From contig JAFPWO010000025.1 in NCBI GenBank assembly GCA_017394885.1, forward strand, positions 1-64,000: 64,000 nt of DNA, given 5' to 3'. Below, one piece after another: positions 16,658-26,510 of the stretch (within the stretch, counting starts at the first letter, position 1; each line of letters opens with the position of its first letter). This stretch comes from Lachnospiraceae bacterium. Lineage in GTDB: Bacteria > Bacillota > Clostridia > Lachnospirales > Lachnospiraceae. A model generated the notes under the pieces. The model saw only the letters and a list, made by a program, of their open reading frames with translations. It was not told where the DNA came from and searched no databases. The position numbers were made by a program, and so were the translations under genes.

Positions 16658-17287
16658 ATGGCGAAATCATTATACAGTTTGATGCTCTCGGATGAGGTCG
16701 TCAGCGCGGTGGACCGGCTGGCTCTGCGCGCGCAGACCAACCGCTCCAATCTGATCAATCAGATCCTGGCGGAGTACTGCAGCCTGCTGACGCCGGAAAA
16801 GCGAATCGCGCAGATCTTTGAACAGGTGGAGCGCTTTTTCGACGGCAGCGAGCTGGCTGCGTTCCTCACGCCGCATCAGCCGACGATGCTTCTGAAGACC
16901 TCGTTGAATTACCGCTACCGGCCGACCATCCGCTATGAGCTGCGGCTCTATGCGGCGCCGGTGGATACCGCGGTGGGGGAGCTGCACGTCAGCATGCGCA
17001 CGCAGTCGGCGGGGCTCATCAGCCTGATGGAAGAATTCTTTAACCGGTGGATCCCCATCGAAGCCGCGGTGCAGGAAGAAAAAGGGATTCGCCCGAGCTA
17101 TTCTTTGAGCGCGGGCCGTTTTGACCGGACCATCCATCTGCCGGCGGGAAACGACGCGGAGCAGGTAAGCGGCGCGATCGCAGGCTATGTGCAGCTGCTG
17201 GACGGCGCGATGAAGCAGTTTATCGACGGCTCGCTCCCGGAAAAGGAGATGGCCGATCTGATCCAAAAAGCCGACATCGGTATTTAA
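16658..17287 (+). CDS. Ribbon-helix-helix (CopG-like) regulator upstream of clpB
   Basis: A 209-residue protein. Its first 45 or so residues fit a ribbon-helix-helix DNA-binding domain: a strand (KSLYSLMLSDEVVSAVDRLA) then TNRSNLINQILAEY. The longer C-terminal part is not one I recognise; it is rich in hydrophobic strands and may sense a ligand or misfolded protein. The ATG follows AAGGAGG, and clpB starts 29 bases after the stop with no terminator between, so the two are cotranscribed. The likely role is an autoregulated controller of clpB, inferred from position. No CIRCE or CtsR site was seen. Confidence 0.8.
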   Translation: MAKSLYSLMLSDEVVSAVDRLALRAQTNRSNLINQILAEYCSLLTPEKRIAQIFEQVERFFDGSELAAFLTPHQPTMLLKTSLNYRYRPTIRYELRLYAAPVDTAVGELHVSMRTQSAGLISLMEEFFNRWIPIEAAVQEEKGIRPSYSLSAGRFDRTIHLPAGNDAEQVSGAIAGYVQLLDGAMKQFIDGSLPEKEMADLIQKADIGI

Positions 17288-17316
17288 AACCGCAAACCGA
17301 AGGAAGGAGATAGAAT

Positions 17317-19908
17317 ATGAACGCTGAAAAATTTACACAGAAAGCCATGGAAGCGCTGCAGGATGCGCGGACCGCGGCGATCGATCGTGATAATACGGAG
17401 ATCACACCGGAACATCTGCTGTATGCGCTGGTGGAGCAGGAGGACGGACTGATCCCGGCACTCTTTAAAAAGATGAATGTGAATACCACCGAGGTCCGGG
17501 TCGGCGTGGAAAACTATCTGGACGGCCTGCCCCGCGTCACGGGGAGCGGCATGGATAATGCGCAGATCTATTTCAACCGGGGCAGTGAGAAAGTCCTGAG
17601 CTTTGCGGACAAGGTGGCAGAGCGCCTGAAGGATGAGTACCTCTCCGTCGAGCATATCATGCTTGGCCTGCTGGAACATCCGACCGAGAATCTGCGCCGG
17701 CTCTTCCAGGCGAAAGGCATTGAAAAGAATGCTTTTATGAAGGCACTGGCTGAGGTGCGGAACTTCCGCGTGACCAACGATAATCCGGAGAACAGCGTGG
17801 ATGCCCTCGGCAAATACGGCTCGGATTTGGTGGAACGGGCCAGACAGGGCAAGATGGACCCGGTGATCGGCCGGGATGCGGAGATTCGTTCCGTGATCCG
17901 CATTCTCTCCCGGAAGACCAAGAATAACCCGGTGCTGATCGGGGAACCCGGCGTCGGCAAGACCGCCATCGCGGAGGGCCTGGCGCAGCGGATCCTGCGC
18001 GGCGACGTCCCGGAAGGCTTAAAGAATAAAACCGTGTTTTCCCTGGATATGGGGGCGCTGGTCGCCGGTGCGAAATACCGCGGCGAGTTCGAGGAACGGC
18101 TCAAAGCCGTATTGGAACAGGTGAAAAAGCAGGAGGGGAGAGTCATCCTCTTTATCGACGAGCTGCATCTGATCGTCGGGACCGGCAAGACAGACGGCGC
18201 AATGGACGCCGGCAACCTGTTAAAGCCCATGCTGGCGCGCGGCGAGTTGCACTGCATCGGCGCAACTACGCTGGACGAGTATCGCAAGTATATCGAGACA
18301 GACGCGGCGCTGGAACGCCGGTTCCAGCCCGTGCAGGTGGATGAGCCCTCGGTGGAGGATACGATCTCGATCCTCCGGGGCATCAAGGACCGGTATGAGA
18401 TTTATCACGGCGTCACGATCCATGACCGGGCCCTGATCGCGGCCGCGACGCTCTCAAACCGCTATATTACGGACCGCTTCCTGCCGGATAAGGCGATCGA
18501 CCTGGTGGACGAGGCCTGCGCCACGCTGCGGATGGAGATGGATTCCATGCCGGCCGAGCTGGATGATCTGCGCCGCGGCATCATGCAGATGGAGATCGAG
18601 GAACTGGCATTAAAGAAAGAAACGGACGCCCTGTCCCAGGACCGTCTGGCCAAGCTGGAGGCGGAACTGCAGCAGGCCCGGGAAGAGTTCAAGGAAAAGA
18701 AATCCGCCTGGGATGTGGAGAAGAATGCCGTCGAAAACGTCAAGCGCCTGAAGGAAGAGCTTGAGCAGGCGAACGTGGAGATCGAAGAGGCGCAGCGCGC
18801 CTACGATTATGAAAAGGCTTCGCGTCTGCGCTTCCAGGAGATCCCGCGGCTGCAGGCTGAGCTGCAGAAGGCGCAGGAGGCGGCGGACCGCCGCAGCACG
18901 AATCCGATGGTCCGGGATACCGTGACCGAGGAAGTCATTGCGGACGTGGTCGCCCGCTGGACCGGGATCCCGGTTGATAAACTGATGGAAGGCGAGCGGG
19001 AGAAGCTCCTGCATCTGGATTCCCTGCTGCACAAGCGGGTCGTCGGCCAGGATGAAGCCGTCCGCGTGGTCAGCGACGCGATCCTGCGCAGCCGGGCCGG
19101 GATCGGCGATCCGGGCCGTCCCATCGGTTCCTTCATCTTCCTGGGACCGACCGGCGTCGGCAAGACGGAGCTCACCAAGGCACTGGCGGAAGCGCTCTTT
19201 GACAACGAAAAGAATATGATCCGTATCGATATGTCGGAGTATATGGAGAAGTTCTCTGTATCGCGGCTGATCGGGGCGCCTCCCGGATACGTGGGCTATG
19301 ATGAAGGCGGCCAGCTGACTGAAGCCGTGCGCCGCAAGCCCTACAGCGTGGTGCTTTTCGACGAGATCGAGAAGGCGCATCCGGACGTGTTCAATATCCT
19401 GCTGCAGGTGCTGGACGACGGCCGCATCACGGATTCGCAGGGCCGTACGGTCGATTTTAAGAACACGATCATTATCATGACCTCGAATCTGGGCTCGGAC
19501 TATCTGCTGGACGGTATCGATGAAGACGGAGAGATCACCGAAAGCGCCCGCGACGCGGTCTTTGAACTGCTGAGACGGAGCTTCCGTCCGGAGTTTTTGA
19601 ACCGGGTGGACGAGATCGTCTTCTACAAGCCGCTGACCCGGGAGAATATGCGGGCGATCATCGATCTGCTGACGGCATCGCTGGCGAAGAGGCTGGAAGA
19701 GCGGGAGCTGCATCTGGCGATCACGGACGCGGCAAAAGACGCCGTCATTGAAGAGGCGTACGATCCCGTCTACGGGGCGAGACCCATCAAGCGTTTCCTG
19801 CAGGCGCAGGTCGAGACCCTGATCGCGCGGGCGATCCTCGAGGGCCGCTACGTCGCCGGGGATACCGTGACGGTCGATGAAAAAGACGGAAAGCTGGAAG
19901 TTCTGTAA
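17317..19908 (+). CDS. clpB: ATP-dependent disaggregase ClpB
   Basis: Full-length (863 residues) AAA+ chaperone that, with DnaK, threads and rescues aggregated proteins. The N-terminal Clp repeats cover about 1-145. The first ATPase has Walker A GEPGVGKT at 209-216 and Walker B LFIDELH. The coiled-coil middle domain (about 410-530) distinguishes ClpB from ClpC and ClpA. The second ATPase has Walker A GPTGVGKT at 610-617, and there is no IGF/IGL ClpP-binding loop evident. The start follows AAGGAAGGAGA. It is the second gene of an operon with the ribbon-helix-helix regulator. Confidence 0.97.
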   Translation: MNAEKFTQKAMEALQDARTAAIDRDNTEITPEHLLYALVEQEDGLIPALFKKMNVNTTEVRVGVENYLDGLPRVTGSGMDNAQIYFNRGSEKVLSFADKVAERLKDEYLSVEHIMLGLLEHPTENLRRLFQAKGIEKNAFMKALAEVRNFRVTNDNPENSVDALGKYGSDLVERARQGKMDPVIGRDAEIRSVIRILSRKTKNNPVLIGEPGVGKTAIAEGLAQRILRGDVPEGLKNKTVFSLDMGALVAGAKYRGEFEERLKAVLEQVKKQEGRVILFIDELHLIVGTGKTDGAMDAGNLLKPMLARGELHCIGATTLDEYRKYIETDAALERRFQPVQVDEPSVEDTISILRGIKDRYEIYHGVTIHDRALIAAATLSNRYITDRFLPDKAIDLVDEACATLRMEMDSMPAELDDLRRGIMQMEIEELALKKETDALSQDRLAKLEAELQQAREEFKEKKSAWDVEKNAVENVKRLKEELEQANVEIEEAQRAYDYEKASRLRFQEIPRLQAELQKAQEAADRRSTNPMVRDTVTEEVIADVVARWTGIPVDKLMEGEREKLLHLDSLLHKRVVGQDEAVRVVSDAILRSRAGIGDPGRPIGSFIFLGPTGVGKTELTKALAEALFDNEKNMIRIDMSEYMEKFSVSRLIGAPPGYVGYDEGGQLTEAVRRKPYSVVLFDEIEKAHPDVFNILLQVLDDGRITDSQGRTVDFKNTIIIMTSNLGSDYLLDGIDEDGEITESARDAVFELLRRSFRPEFLNRVDEIVFYKPLTRENMRAIIDLLTASLAKRLEERELHLAITDAAKDAVIEEAYDPVYGARPIKRFLQAQVETLIARAILEGRYVAGDTVTVDEKDGKLEVL

Positions 19909-19931
19909 AATCTGTGGTATGATACACGATA

Positions 19932-19954
19932 GCGGCGATGCCCTACATCGCCGC
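19932..19954. other. Hairpin between clpB and the glycosyltransferase gene
   Basis: GCGGCGATG 19932-19940 and CATCGCCGC 19946-19954 form a perfect 9-base-pair stem with a 5-base loop. There is no T tract, so it is not a classical terminator. It may attenuate read-through or stabilise the downstream message. Confidence 0.55.
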
Positions 19955-19971
19955 CGGAAGGAGAAGTCAGC

Positions 19972-20895
19972 ATGCGCCCCCTTATCAGCGTCATCGTACC
20001 GGTCTATAATGTGGAAGCCTATCTGGAGGAGTGCGCGGACTCCCTTCTTCAGCAGACGCTGCGGGAGATCGAGATCATCCTGGTGGATGACGGCTCCACA
20101 GACAGCTCCGGACAGATCTGCGACCGCTATGCCGCCCGGGATCCGCGGATCCGTGTGATCCATCAGGAAAACGGGGGGCTTTCCGCGGCGCGCAACCGGG
20201 GCATCGATCTCGCGCAGGCGGATTGTGTCATGTTTGTGGACAGCGATGACTGGGTCGCGCCGGATTATTGCCGAAAACCCTGGGAGGCCATGCAGAAAAG
20301 TGGGGCAGATCTGGTCTTTTTCGGCTTTCGGACCGTAAAAAAAGGCCTGGACCGGGTGGTTTCCTATCCGGCCGGGCCCCGGACCAAAGATCAGGCGCTG
20401 GAGAAGGCGCATTGCTACGCCTGGAATAAGCTGTACCGGAAAGAGCTGTTCGATACGATCCGCTTCCCGCTGGGGCGGTATCATGAAGACATCGCCATCA
20501 TGTATGACGTACTGGAGCATGCGGACGGGATCTGCGGCATTCCGGACGTTCTGTATTTCTACCGCCGCCGCGAAGGCAGCATTACCGTCGCCAAGAGTGA
20601 AAAGCAGCGGAAGGATTTCTTCGAGATGAATATCCGAATGCTGCGCGGCATACAAAAATACGGCTTTGCCGGTGCGAAGCGGGCTGCCGCGAATTTTGCG
20701 CTGGTCTATATGATGATCTTCTCGGGAACGCCCGAACAAAAAGAATACCGGATCTGTACGAAGATCCTGAAGAGCGTGAAGTCGCCCAAAGCCTGTTTCA
20801 GCGGGATCCGGCGTTTTATCTATCTGCTGTACCGCGTCTGGCCGGCCGCCTTCGACAAGGTCTGCAAACTGGCCGGAACGAGGCTCCTGGTATAG
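19972..20895 (+). CDS. Family 2 glycosyltransferase
   Basis: A 307-residue GT-A fold enzyme. Its N-terminal half has ISVIVPVYNVEAYLEECADS, ILVDDGSTDSSG and FVDSDDWV, the sugar-nucleotide and metal-binding motifs of GT2. The C-terminal part is short and has no clear membrane helices. It probably adds a sugar to a lipid-linked oligosaccharide on the inner face of the membrane. The gene follows clpB by 63 bases with a good AAGGAGA site and opens a polysaccharide locus of four GT2 genes, a ligase/polymerase-like protein and galE. Confidence 0.92.
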   Translation: MRPLISVIVPVYNVEAYLEECADSLLQQTLREIEIILVDDGSTDSSGQICDRYAARDPRIRVIHQENGGLSAARNRGIDLAQADCVMFVDSDDWVAPDYCRKPWEAMQKSGADLVFFGFRTVKKGLDRVVSYPAGPRTKDQALEKAHCYAWNKLYRKELFDTIRFPLGRYHEDIAIMYDVLEHADGICGIPDVLYFYRRREGSITVAKSEKQRKDFFEMNIRMLRGIQKYGFAGAKRAAANFALVYMMIFSGTPEQKEYRICTKILKSVKSPKACFSGIRRFIYLLYRVWPAAFDKVCKLAGTRLLV

Positions 20896-20943
20896 CGGCC
20901 ACTTTCAGCAGCGCTTAATAAATGTTCTGTCAGTGCGGTCAGC

Positions 20944-21984
20944 TTATCCGCGGTGCGTGATCTTCCGTCCCGTCCGCAGCAGTTGATATCCGGCTTCGAT
21001 CAGCCGGATTTTTTTTGCGGCAAAAAGACGGAAGAGGACCTGCTGCTTGCGGCCGATCGCTTTATTCCCGGCCAATTCCTTCAGCTCCGGATGTGAATCC
21101 GCAAAGTCCGAGGCATAGTGCAGCACCGCCTTCCGGTCATAGTTTCCCTCGTAAAAATACAGGATCCCGTCCAGGACGCCTTTGAAAGCTGAAGCTTTCA
21201 GCTTCGCGCGGTCATCCGCGCTGTCCATGCCCCAGTGCCGCAGATACGGCTCGAAGAAGGCCAGTTTCAGCTCGTTATACCGCTTATCCAGCTGCGCGGT
21301 GTCAAAGACGTGCATGACGCTCCCCGTGCGCATTCGGTAGCGGTAGAGCACCTCGGGGATCAGCAGGACCGAGGCGGCTTCGGTCAGGGGATACAGGCAG
21401 TGCAGCGCGTCCTCTCCGTAAGGATTGGCCGAATACGGCGCATAATCGGCCGGGTCGTTCTGCATCAGTTCCCGGCGGATGGCCTTGATGCACAGGCTGT
21501 CCAGCCGGTTGCCTTCGATCAGCAGCCGGTACAGCTCTTTTTTCTCTTCTCCGGCGATGAGCCGCGGCGTTTCGGCCAGCGGGGGGCGGCTTTCTTCCGG
21601 GTGGCCGTCCTCAAAGAAGAAGGAAAGCTCGTAAAGAATCACGTCCGCCTGCGGATAGGCGCGGCGGTATTTCATCAGGGTGGAAAGACAGGCCGGCTCC
21701 AGCAGATCGTCCGAATCCAGCCAGACGATGAAATCCCCTTCTGCCGCGGCGACGGCTACGCGGCGCGTCAGCACCGTGCCCGTGTGCGGCCGGTGGATCA
21801 CACGGATCATGTCCGGATACGCAGCTGCCAGATCGTCGCAGACTGCCCCGCTTCCGTCCGGGGAGCCGTCCTCCACCAGAACGATCTCATACGAAAAATC
21901 ACCCTGCTGCGAAAGCGCGGAGCGAACGGTTTCGGCGAGGACTTCCTCGCTGCGGTATACGGGTATCAGAATGCTGAAGTCCAT
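20944..21984 (-). CDS. Family 2 glycosyltransferase (opposite orientation)
   Basis: A 346-residue GT2 enzyme on the minus strand, with FSILIPVYRSEEVLAETVRS, IVLVEDGSPDGSG and IVWLDSDDLLEP. It differs from its neighbours in a longer middle region and a basic C-terminal tail. It converges with the gene at 19972-20895 (48-base gap) and diverges from the next at 22088. The donor and acceptor sugars cannot be read from sequence. Confidence 0.92.
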   Translation of the reverse strand: MDFSILIPVYRSEEVLAETVRSALSQQGDFSYEIVLVEDGSPDGSGAVCDDLAAAYPDMIRVIHRPHTGTVLTRRVAVAAAEGDFIVWLDSDDLLEPACLSTLMKYRRAYPQADVILYELSFFFEDGHPEESRPPLAETPRLIAGEEKKELYRLLIEGNRLDSLCIKAIRRELMQNDPADYAPYSANPYGEDALHCLYPLTEAASVLLIPEVLYRYRMRTGSVMHVFDTAQLDKRYNELKLAFFEPYLRHWGMDSADDRAKLKASAFKGVLDGILYFYEGNYDRKAVLHYASDFADSHPELKELAGNKAIGRKQQVLFRLFAAKKIRLIEAGYQLLRTGRKITHRG

Positions 21985-22013
21985 GGCCTTACTATATCAT
22001 ATCCCGGAAAAAC

Positions 22014-22042
22014 TTGAAATAGAAGAAAGAATAAATTATAAT
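22014..22042 (+). promoter_or_regulatory. Promoter of the second polysaccharide gene run
   Basis: TTGAAA 22014-22019, a 17-base spacer and a perfect TATAAT 22037-22042. It lies in the 103-base divergent gap and would drive 22088-26426. Confidence 0.85.
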
Positions 22043-22087
22043 AACTTTACCTATGCATTCCCGCCGGGAGGAAGAAAGGCCGCCTGC

Positions 22088-23062
22088 ATGAAAGCTAAGA
22101 TCAGCATTATCGTACCGGTTTATCAGACAGAAGCGTATCTGGAAAAGTGCGTCCGCTCGCTTCTGGCGCAGACCTATACGGATTTTGAGCTGATCCTGGT
22201 AGAGGACGGTTCTCCGGACGGAAGCGGCGCGCTTTGCGATGCCCTGGCCGGAGAGGATGCGCGCATCCGCGTGATCCATCAGGAAAACGGCGGCGTAAGC
22301 CGTGCGCGGAATGCGGGGCTCCAGGCGGCAGCGGGTTCTTTTGTCTGCTTTGCAGACAGTGACGACTGGACCGAGCCCACCTATCTGGAAACCATGTATG
22401 CGCGCCGGGAAGAGACCGGCGCCGCGATCAGCGGCTGCGGCTTTGCCGAGCACAGGGGAGAGCAGGTCAGTTTCCCCTGTGAAGAGGTAAACAGCGGCGC
22501 GGCGGTCCCGTCCCGCAGCTTCCTGCAGGATGCCCTGGACGGGCACCTGGGCGTCCGCCTTTCCGTCTGGGGCTGGCTGGTCCCGGCCGCCCTGGCAAAA
22601 TCCGTATGCTTTGATCCGGAACTGCCCTACGGGGAAGATGCGCTCTGGCTGTGCGGTGTGCTGAAAGAGGCGGAAAATGTCTGTTTTACGGCGGCGCCAC
22701 TCTATCATTATGTGGCGGACCGGAGCGGAAACACGGCGACCCGCCGCTCGCTGGAGCGAAGCCGGCTGATCCTGACGGCCTGGCAGCGGATGGCGGCGCT
22801 TTATGCGGAAGAAGGCGGCGCCCTGCCGGCTTCTTTCAACCGTATCCTGACCGATATTTCCCTGCAGTCTGCTTCCCAGGCCGCAGCGGAAGGCAATAAC
22901 GCTGTGAAGGAAGAGCTCCTCCGGCTGGCCCGGGGGTATTATAAAAAAATAGCGGGATCCGCGTATATCAGCCGGAAAGATAAACTGCGCCTGCGCCTTC
23001 TGCTGACGGCGCCTGTAGCGGGTCCGAAGCTGTGGCAGAAGCTGAAAGGAGGCCGGACATGA
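22088..23062 (+). CDS. Family 2 glycosyltransferase
   Basis: A 324-residue GT2 enzyme. The open frame reaches back to 21680, but the family start ISIIVPVYQTEAYLEKC follows an ATG at 22088, which also sits downstream of the 22014-22042 promoter. It shows ILVEDGSPDGSG and CFADSDDWTEP. Its stop overlaps the next start by 4 bases (ATGA at 23059-23062), so the two are translationally coupled. Confidence 0.9.
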   Translation: MKAKISIIVPVYQTEAYLEKCVRSLLAQTYTDFELILVEDGSPDGSGALCDALAGEDARIRVIHQENGGVSRARNAGLQAAAGSFVCFADSDDWTEPTYLETMYARREETGAAISGCGFAEHRGEQVSFPCEEVNSGAAVPSRSFLQDALDGHLGVRLSVWGWLVPAALAKSVCFDPELPYGEDALWLCGVLKEAENVCFTAAPLYHYVADRSGNTATRRSLERSRLILTAWQRMAALYAEEGGALPASFNRILTDISLQSASQAAAEGNNAVKEELLRLARGYYKKIAGSAYISRKDKLRLRLLLTAPVAGPKLWQKLKGGRT

Positions 23063-24060
23063 ACGGAAAGATCAGTATCATCGTCCCGGTCTACAAGGTG
23101 GAAGAGTATCTGGACGCCTGCGTGCAGAGCCTGCTGAACCAGACCTGGCCGGATCTGGAGATCATCCTGGTGGACGACGGTTCCCCGGATACCTCCGGTT
23201 CACTGTGCGAAAAATACGCGGTGATCGATTCCCGCGTCCGGGTGCTGCATCAGGAAAACGGCGGGCTCTCCGCCGCGCGCAACAGCGGCCTGGCGCTGGC
23301 GGAAGGCGACTATATCGCTTTTATCGACAGCGACGACTGGATCGATCCCGATATGATGGAATCCATGCTCGAAGCCCTGGAGAAGGAGCAGGCAGACATC
23401 GCGCTCTGCGGCTGGCATAACGAGATTGAAAAAAGTACCGTGCAGCGGGATGAGAAAGAAGATCCGCCCGCGCTCCCGGACCAGCTCCCGCCGGAAGGTA
23501 CGTTTACGGCCCGGGAAGCCCTGGCAAAACTATCGGAACCGGGAGGCGTGGCTTTCGTGATCGCCTGCAACCGGCTGGCCAGGCGGAAGATCTATGAGGA
23601 TTTCCGCTTCCCGGAGGGCAAGCTGCACGAAGATGAGTTTACCGCGCACATCCTGCTTTCCCGGGCGGAGAAGATCGTGGCTCTGGCGCGGCCTTTCTAC
23701 CATTACCGGCGCCACGGCGGCACCATTACCGGAAGTGCCGGAAGTATCCGCCGTCTGGACGGCGCGCAGGCGCTGGCCGAGCGCTTTGGCTTCTTTGAAG
23801 AGCAGGGCATGGCCGAGCTGCTGCAGCCGGCGTTCCAGGGCTTTATGAGCTGCTATATCACGGCGATCCGGGATCTGAGACCGAAGAACGACGAAGAAAA
23901 GGCCCGCCTGGAAGAAATGGCGGCCGTGGGGCGGGATCTTCTAGCCCGGAGCGGTCTGGAAGAGAGCCTGAGCAAAAATGAGAAGCTGGCGCTGGAAAAG
24001 CCCGAGATGTGGATCCGTCTGTTCCATATCAAGCAGACGCTGAAAAAAGTGAAACGATAG
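23059..24060 (+). CDS. Family 2 glycosyltransferase
   Basis: A 333-residue GT2 enzyme starting at the ATG 6 bases after AAAGGAGG (23045-23052); an earlier in-frame ATG at 23032 lacks such a site. Motifs are ISIIVPVYKVEEYLDACVQS, ILVDDGSPDTSG and FIDSDDWIDP. It shares its N-terminal half closely with the preceding GT2 and with that at 19972, which suggests local duplication followed by divergence of the acceptor-binding half. The ligase/polymerase-like gene starts 3 bases after its stop. Confidence 0.92.
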   Translation: MNGKISIIVPVYKVEEYLDACVQSLLNQTWPDLEIILVDDGSPDTSGSLCEKYAVIDSRVRVLHQENGGLSAARNSGLALAEGDYIAFIDSDDWIDPDMMESMLEALEKEQADIALCGWHNEIEKSTVQRDEKEDPPALPDQLPPEGTFTAREALAKLSEPGGVAFVIACNRLARRKIYEDFRFPEGKLHEDEFTAHILLSRAEKIVALARPFYHYRRHGGTITGSAGSIRRLDGAQALAERFGFFEEQGMAELLQPAFQGFMSCYITAIRDLRPKNDEEKARLEEMAAVGRDLLARSGLEESLSKNEKLALEKPEMWIRLFHIKQTLKKVKR

Positions 24061-24063
24061 ACT

Positions 24064-25401
24064 ATGGAGAAAACCCTTCAAACCGATTGGAGACCCGGCC
24101 GCCTGACGCAGATCAGCCGTATACTGCTGTGCCTGCTTCTTTTTGATGTGGCCTGCACCGGCTCGGGCCGGTATATTTCGGTCGGCTGGTTCAGTCCCCG
24201 CATCGTTCTCGCGCTGTTTATGGTGCTCACGGGGCTGCCCGCGCTGATCCGGGACTTCCGGACGCAGCTGAAAAACCCCGTGAACTATATGATCCTGGGC
24301 TTCTGGCTGTATCTCGGCGCAGAGGCGTATGTGGGCATGCAAAACGGCAACAATATGGCCGTCTTAAAGAGTGATCTGATGGGCTTCGCCTGGCTGGGCC
24401 TGATACCTTTTATGTCCATGCTGCTGCGCGAGGAGCTTTGGATGAAGCGGGCACTGTCCGCCATCGTGATCGGGGCGTCGGTCCAGGCCGCGCTCTGCGT
24501 GATCTTCAATATCGTATTCGCGGCCATCGCCCCGCAGGCGCTGCCGGACTTTGTGGAAGGCATCTGGGCCGCCGGCTGGGGCACGATCCTGGCCGTGGAA
24601 TACAACGCGGTGCGGGTCTTCTGCCGCAGCTGCATGATGATCGTGATCGCCTGCGTCCTGCTTTTCGGGGCCATCATGCGCCGGGAAAAGTTCTCCCCGG
24701 GGCTCGCCGCGCTCTTCCTGCTCAATTTTTTCGCCCTGTTTTATACGTATACCCGCAGCATTTATCTGGCCCTCGGCTTTGCCCTTCTGCTGAGCCTGGT
24801 CTACCTTGCCTTTACGGTCAGCTTCAGAAAGGCTTTGCTTCGGGCCCTGGTCCTGGCTGCGGCTTTCCTTCTGATCGGCTTTGCCTCGGATCTGATCCTG
24901 AAGCAGGGCAGCTTCCAGTACGCTGTGGCGCGCTGCTTCCACCGGGATCTGAACGAGCTGCTGCCGCTGCCGCTGCCGCATACCTGGGAGCAGTCGGAGC
25001 TGGATTTTGAGGATATCACGAAAGATTCGAATGACACACGGGATACCACCACGGAAGAATTAAGAATCATTATCGCCGAATCCCCGGTCGTGGGGCACGG
25101 CCTGGGAGCCGTGGTCCCGTCCCGGGGCGGCAATGACGAGTATTTTTATCACGACATGCTGATGCGCACCGGCGTGCTGGGCCTGGTCCTGTACATGACG
25201 CCGGTGATCTATGCCGGGATCTGGCTGATCCTTCTGCGGAAGCGCTGGAAGGAGGAACCGCGGATGGGGCTGATCTATATCGGCCTCCTGAGCTTCCTGC
25301 TGGCCAGTTATTTCAATCCGTGGATGAACGCGGTCGTCGGCATCAGCTGGTACGGGATCACGCTGACGGAAATCGACCGGAACACGCTGGAACTGCGCTG
25401 A
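24064..25401 (+). CDS. O-antigen ligase/polymerase-like membrane protein
   Basis: A 445-residue protein with about ten or more hydrophobic segments. A large loop at about 290-345 contains an acidic stretch and ends in GHGLGAVVPSRGG, which fits the periplasm-facing loop of the Wzy/WaaL family. Such proteins join or polymerise lipid-linked glycans. There is no ribosome binding site of its own; the start lies 3 bases after the preceding GT2 stop and is probably coupled. Whether it is a polymerase or a ligase cannot be decided. Confidence 0.82.
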   Translation: MEKTLQTDWRPGRLTQISRILLCLLLFDVACTGSGRYISVGWFSPRIVLALFMVLTGLPALIRDFRTQLKNPVNYMILGFWLYLGAEAYVGMQNGNNMAVLKSDLMGFAWLGLIPFMSMLLREELWMKRALSAIVIGASVQAALCVIFNIVFAAIAPQALPDFVEGIWAAGWGTILAVEYNAVRVFCRSCMMIVIACVLLFGAIMRREKFSPGLAALFLLNFFALFYTYTRSIYLALGFALLLSLVYLAFTVSFRKALLRALVLAAAFLLIGFASDLILKQGSFQYAVARCFHRDLNELLPLPLPHTWEQSELDFEDITKDSNDTRDTTTEELRIIIAESPVVGHGLGAVVPSRGGNDEYFYHDMLMRTGVLGLVLYMTPVIYAGIWLILLRKRWKEEPRMGLIYIGLLSFLLASYFNPWMNAVVGISWYGITLTEIDRNTLELR

Positions 25402-25427
25402 CGCGCCTTGAAACAAAGGAGGAGAGT

Positions 25428-26426
25428 ATGGGAAAAATCTTGCTGACCGGCGGGGCCGGATTCATCGGCTCGCATACGGCGGTGGAGCTGTTGAATAAAG
25501 GCTATGACGTGGTCGTGGCCGATAACTTATCCAACAGCAGTGAAGAGGTGATGGAACAGATCGAATGCATCTGCGGCCGGCGGCCTTTGTTTTACAAGCT
25601 CGACGTAGCGGATCCCGCGGCGCTTACGCTCCTGTTCATGGAGCAGCCGATCGACGCCGTGATCCATTTCGCGGGCTGTAAGGCCGTGGGGGAATCGGTG
25701 GCGAAGCCGCTGCTGTATTACCGCAACAATCTGGATTCCACGCTGACGCTGCTTGAGACCATGGCGCGCTATGGCACGAAGAAGATCATTTTCAGCTCCT
25801 CGGCAACGGTCTACGGGGCCGCGCAGCCGCCTTTTACCGAGGATATGCCGGTGGGCAGCTGCAGCAATCCCTATGGCTGGACCAAGTTTATGATCGAAGA
25901 GATCCTGATGGATGCGGCGAAGGCGGATCCGGAGCTCGGCGTCGTGCTTCTCCGCTATTTTAACCCGGTCGGCGCGCATGAGAGCGGCCTCATCGGGGAA
26001 AAGCCCAACGGCATCCCGAATAATCTGATGCCGTATATCACGCAGGTGGCCGGCGGCGTGCGCGATCATCTGAACGTGTTCGGCAACGATTATGAAACGC
26101 CCGACGGCACCGGTGTGCGGGATTATATCCATGTGGTGGATCTGGCGAAGGGCCATGTGGCGGCGCTCGGGTATGCCGAAACGCATACCGGGACCGAGGT
26201 GTTCAATCTGGGGACCGGCCGCGGGACCAGCGTGCTGGAGCTGGTGCATGCGTTTGAAGAGGCGAACGGGATCCGGATCCCGTATGAGATCGCGCCGCGC
26301 CGCCCGGGTGATCTGGCGTTCAGCTATGCGAAGACCGATAAGGCGGAGCAGGTGCTGGGCTGGAAAGCCGAGAAGAGTATTGCGGATATGTGCCGCGATG
26401 CCTGGAATTTTCAGAAGAATCTGTAA
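25428..26426 (+). CDS. galE: UDP-glucose 4-epimerase
   Basis: GalE interconverts UDP-glucose and UDP-galactose (and often the N-acetyl forms), supplying the glycosyltransferases upstream. The start at 25428 follows AAAGGAGGAGAGT; the open frame begins earlier, at 25320, inside the previous gene. The 332-residue protein has the NAD-binding GGAGFIGSHT, the SSSATVYG serine and YGWTKFMIEEIL with the catalytic Tyr-x3-Lys, and RYFNPVGAH. A terminator follows at 26479. Confidence 0.96.
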   Translation: MGKILLTGGAGFIGSHTAVELLNKGYDVVVADNLSNSSEEVMEQIECICGRRPLFYKLDVADPAALTLLFMEQPIDAVIHFAGCKAVGESVAKPLLYYRNNLDSTLTLLETMARYGTKKIIFSSSATVYGAAQPPFTEDMPVGSCSNPYGWTKFMIEEILMDAAKADPELGVVLLRYFNPVGAHESGLIGEKPNGIPNNLMPYITQVAGGVRDHLNVFGNDYETPDGTGVRDYIHVVDLAKGHVAALGYAETHTGTEVFNLGTGRGTSVLELVHAFEEANGIRIPYEIAPRRPGDLAFSYAKTDKAEQVLGWKAEKSIADMCRDAWNFQKNL

Positions 26427-26478
26427 GTGCGGTTTGCCAGGGCAAAGCTTCGCCGGGACTGTAAATACGGGATAGTTT

Positions 26479-26510
26479 AGGGACGGCTTCTCAGGCCGTC
26501 CCTTTCTTTT
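26479..26510 (+). terminator. Terminator of the polysaccharide operon
   Basis: A perfect 9-base-pair stem (26479-26487 with 26495-26503) and a T-rich tail. It overlaps the last codon of the convergent gene that ends at 26491. Confidence 0.88.

Noticed and set aside
18610-20739. Long minus-strand open frame (709 codons) opposite clpB and a glycosyltransferase
   Set aside because: It spans two well-supported plus-strand genes, has no family-like motifs and arises from the GC-rich codon pattern of the other strand.
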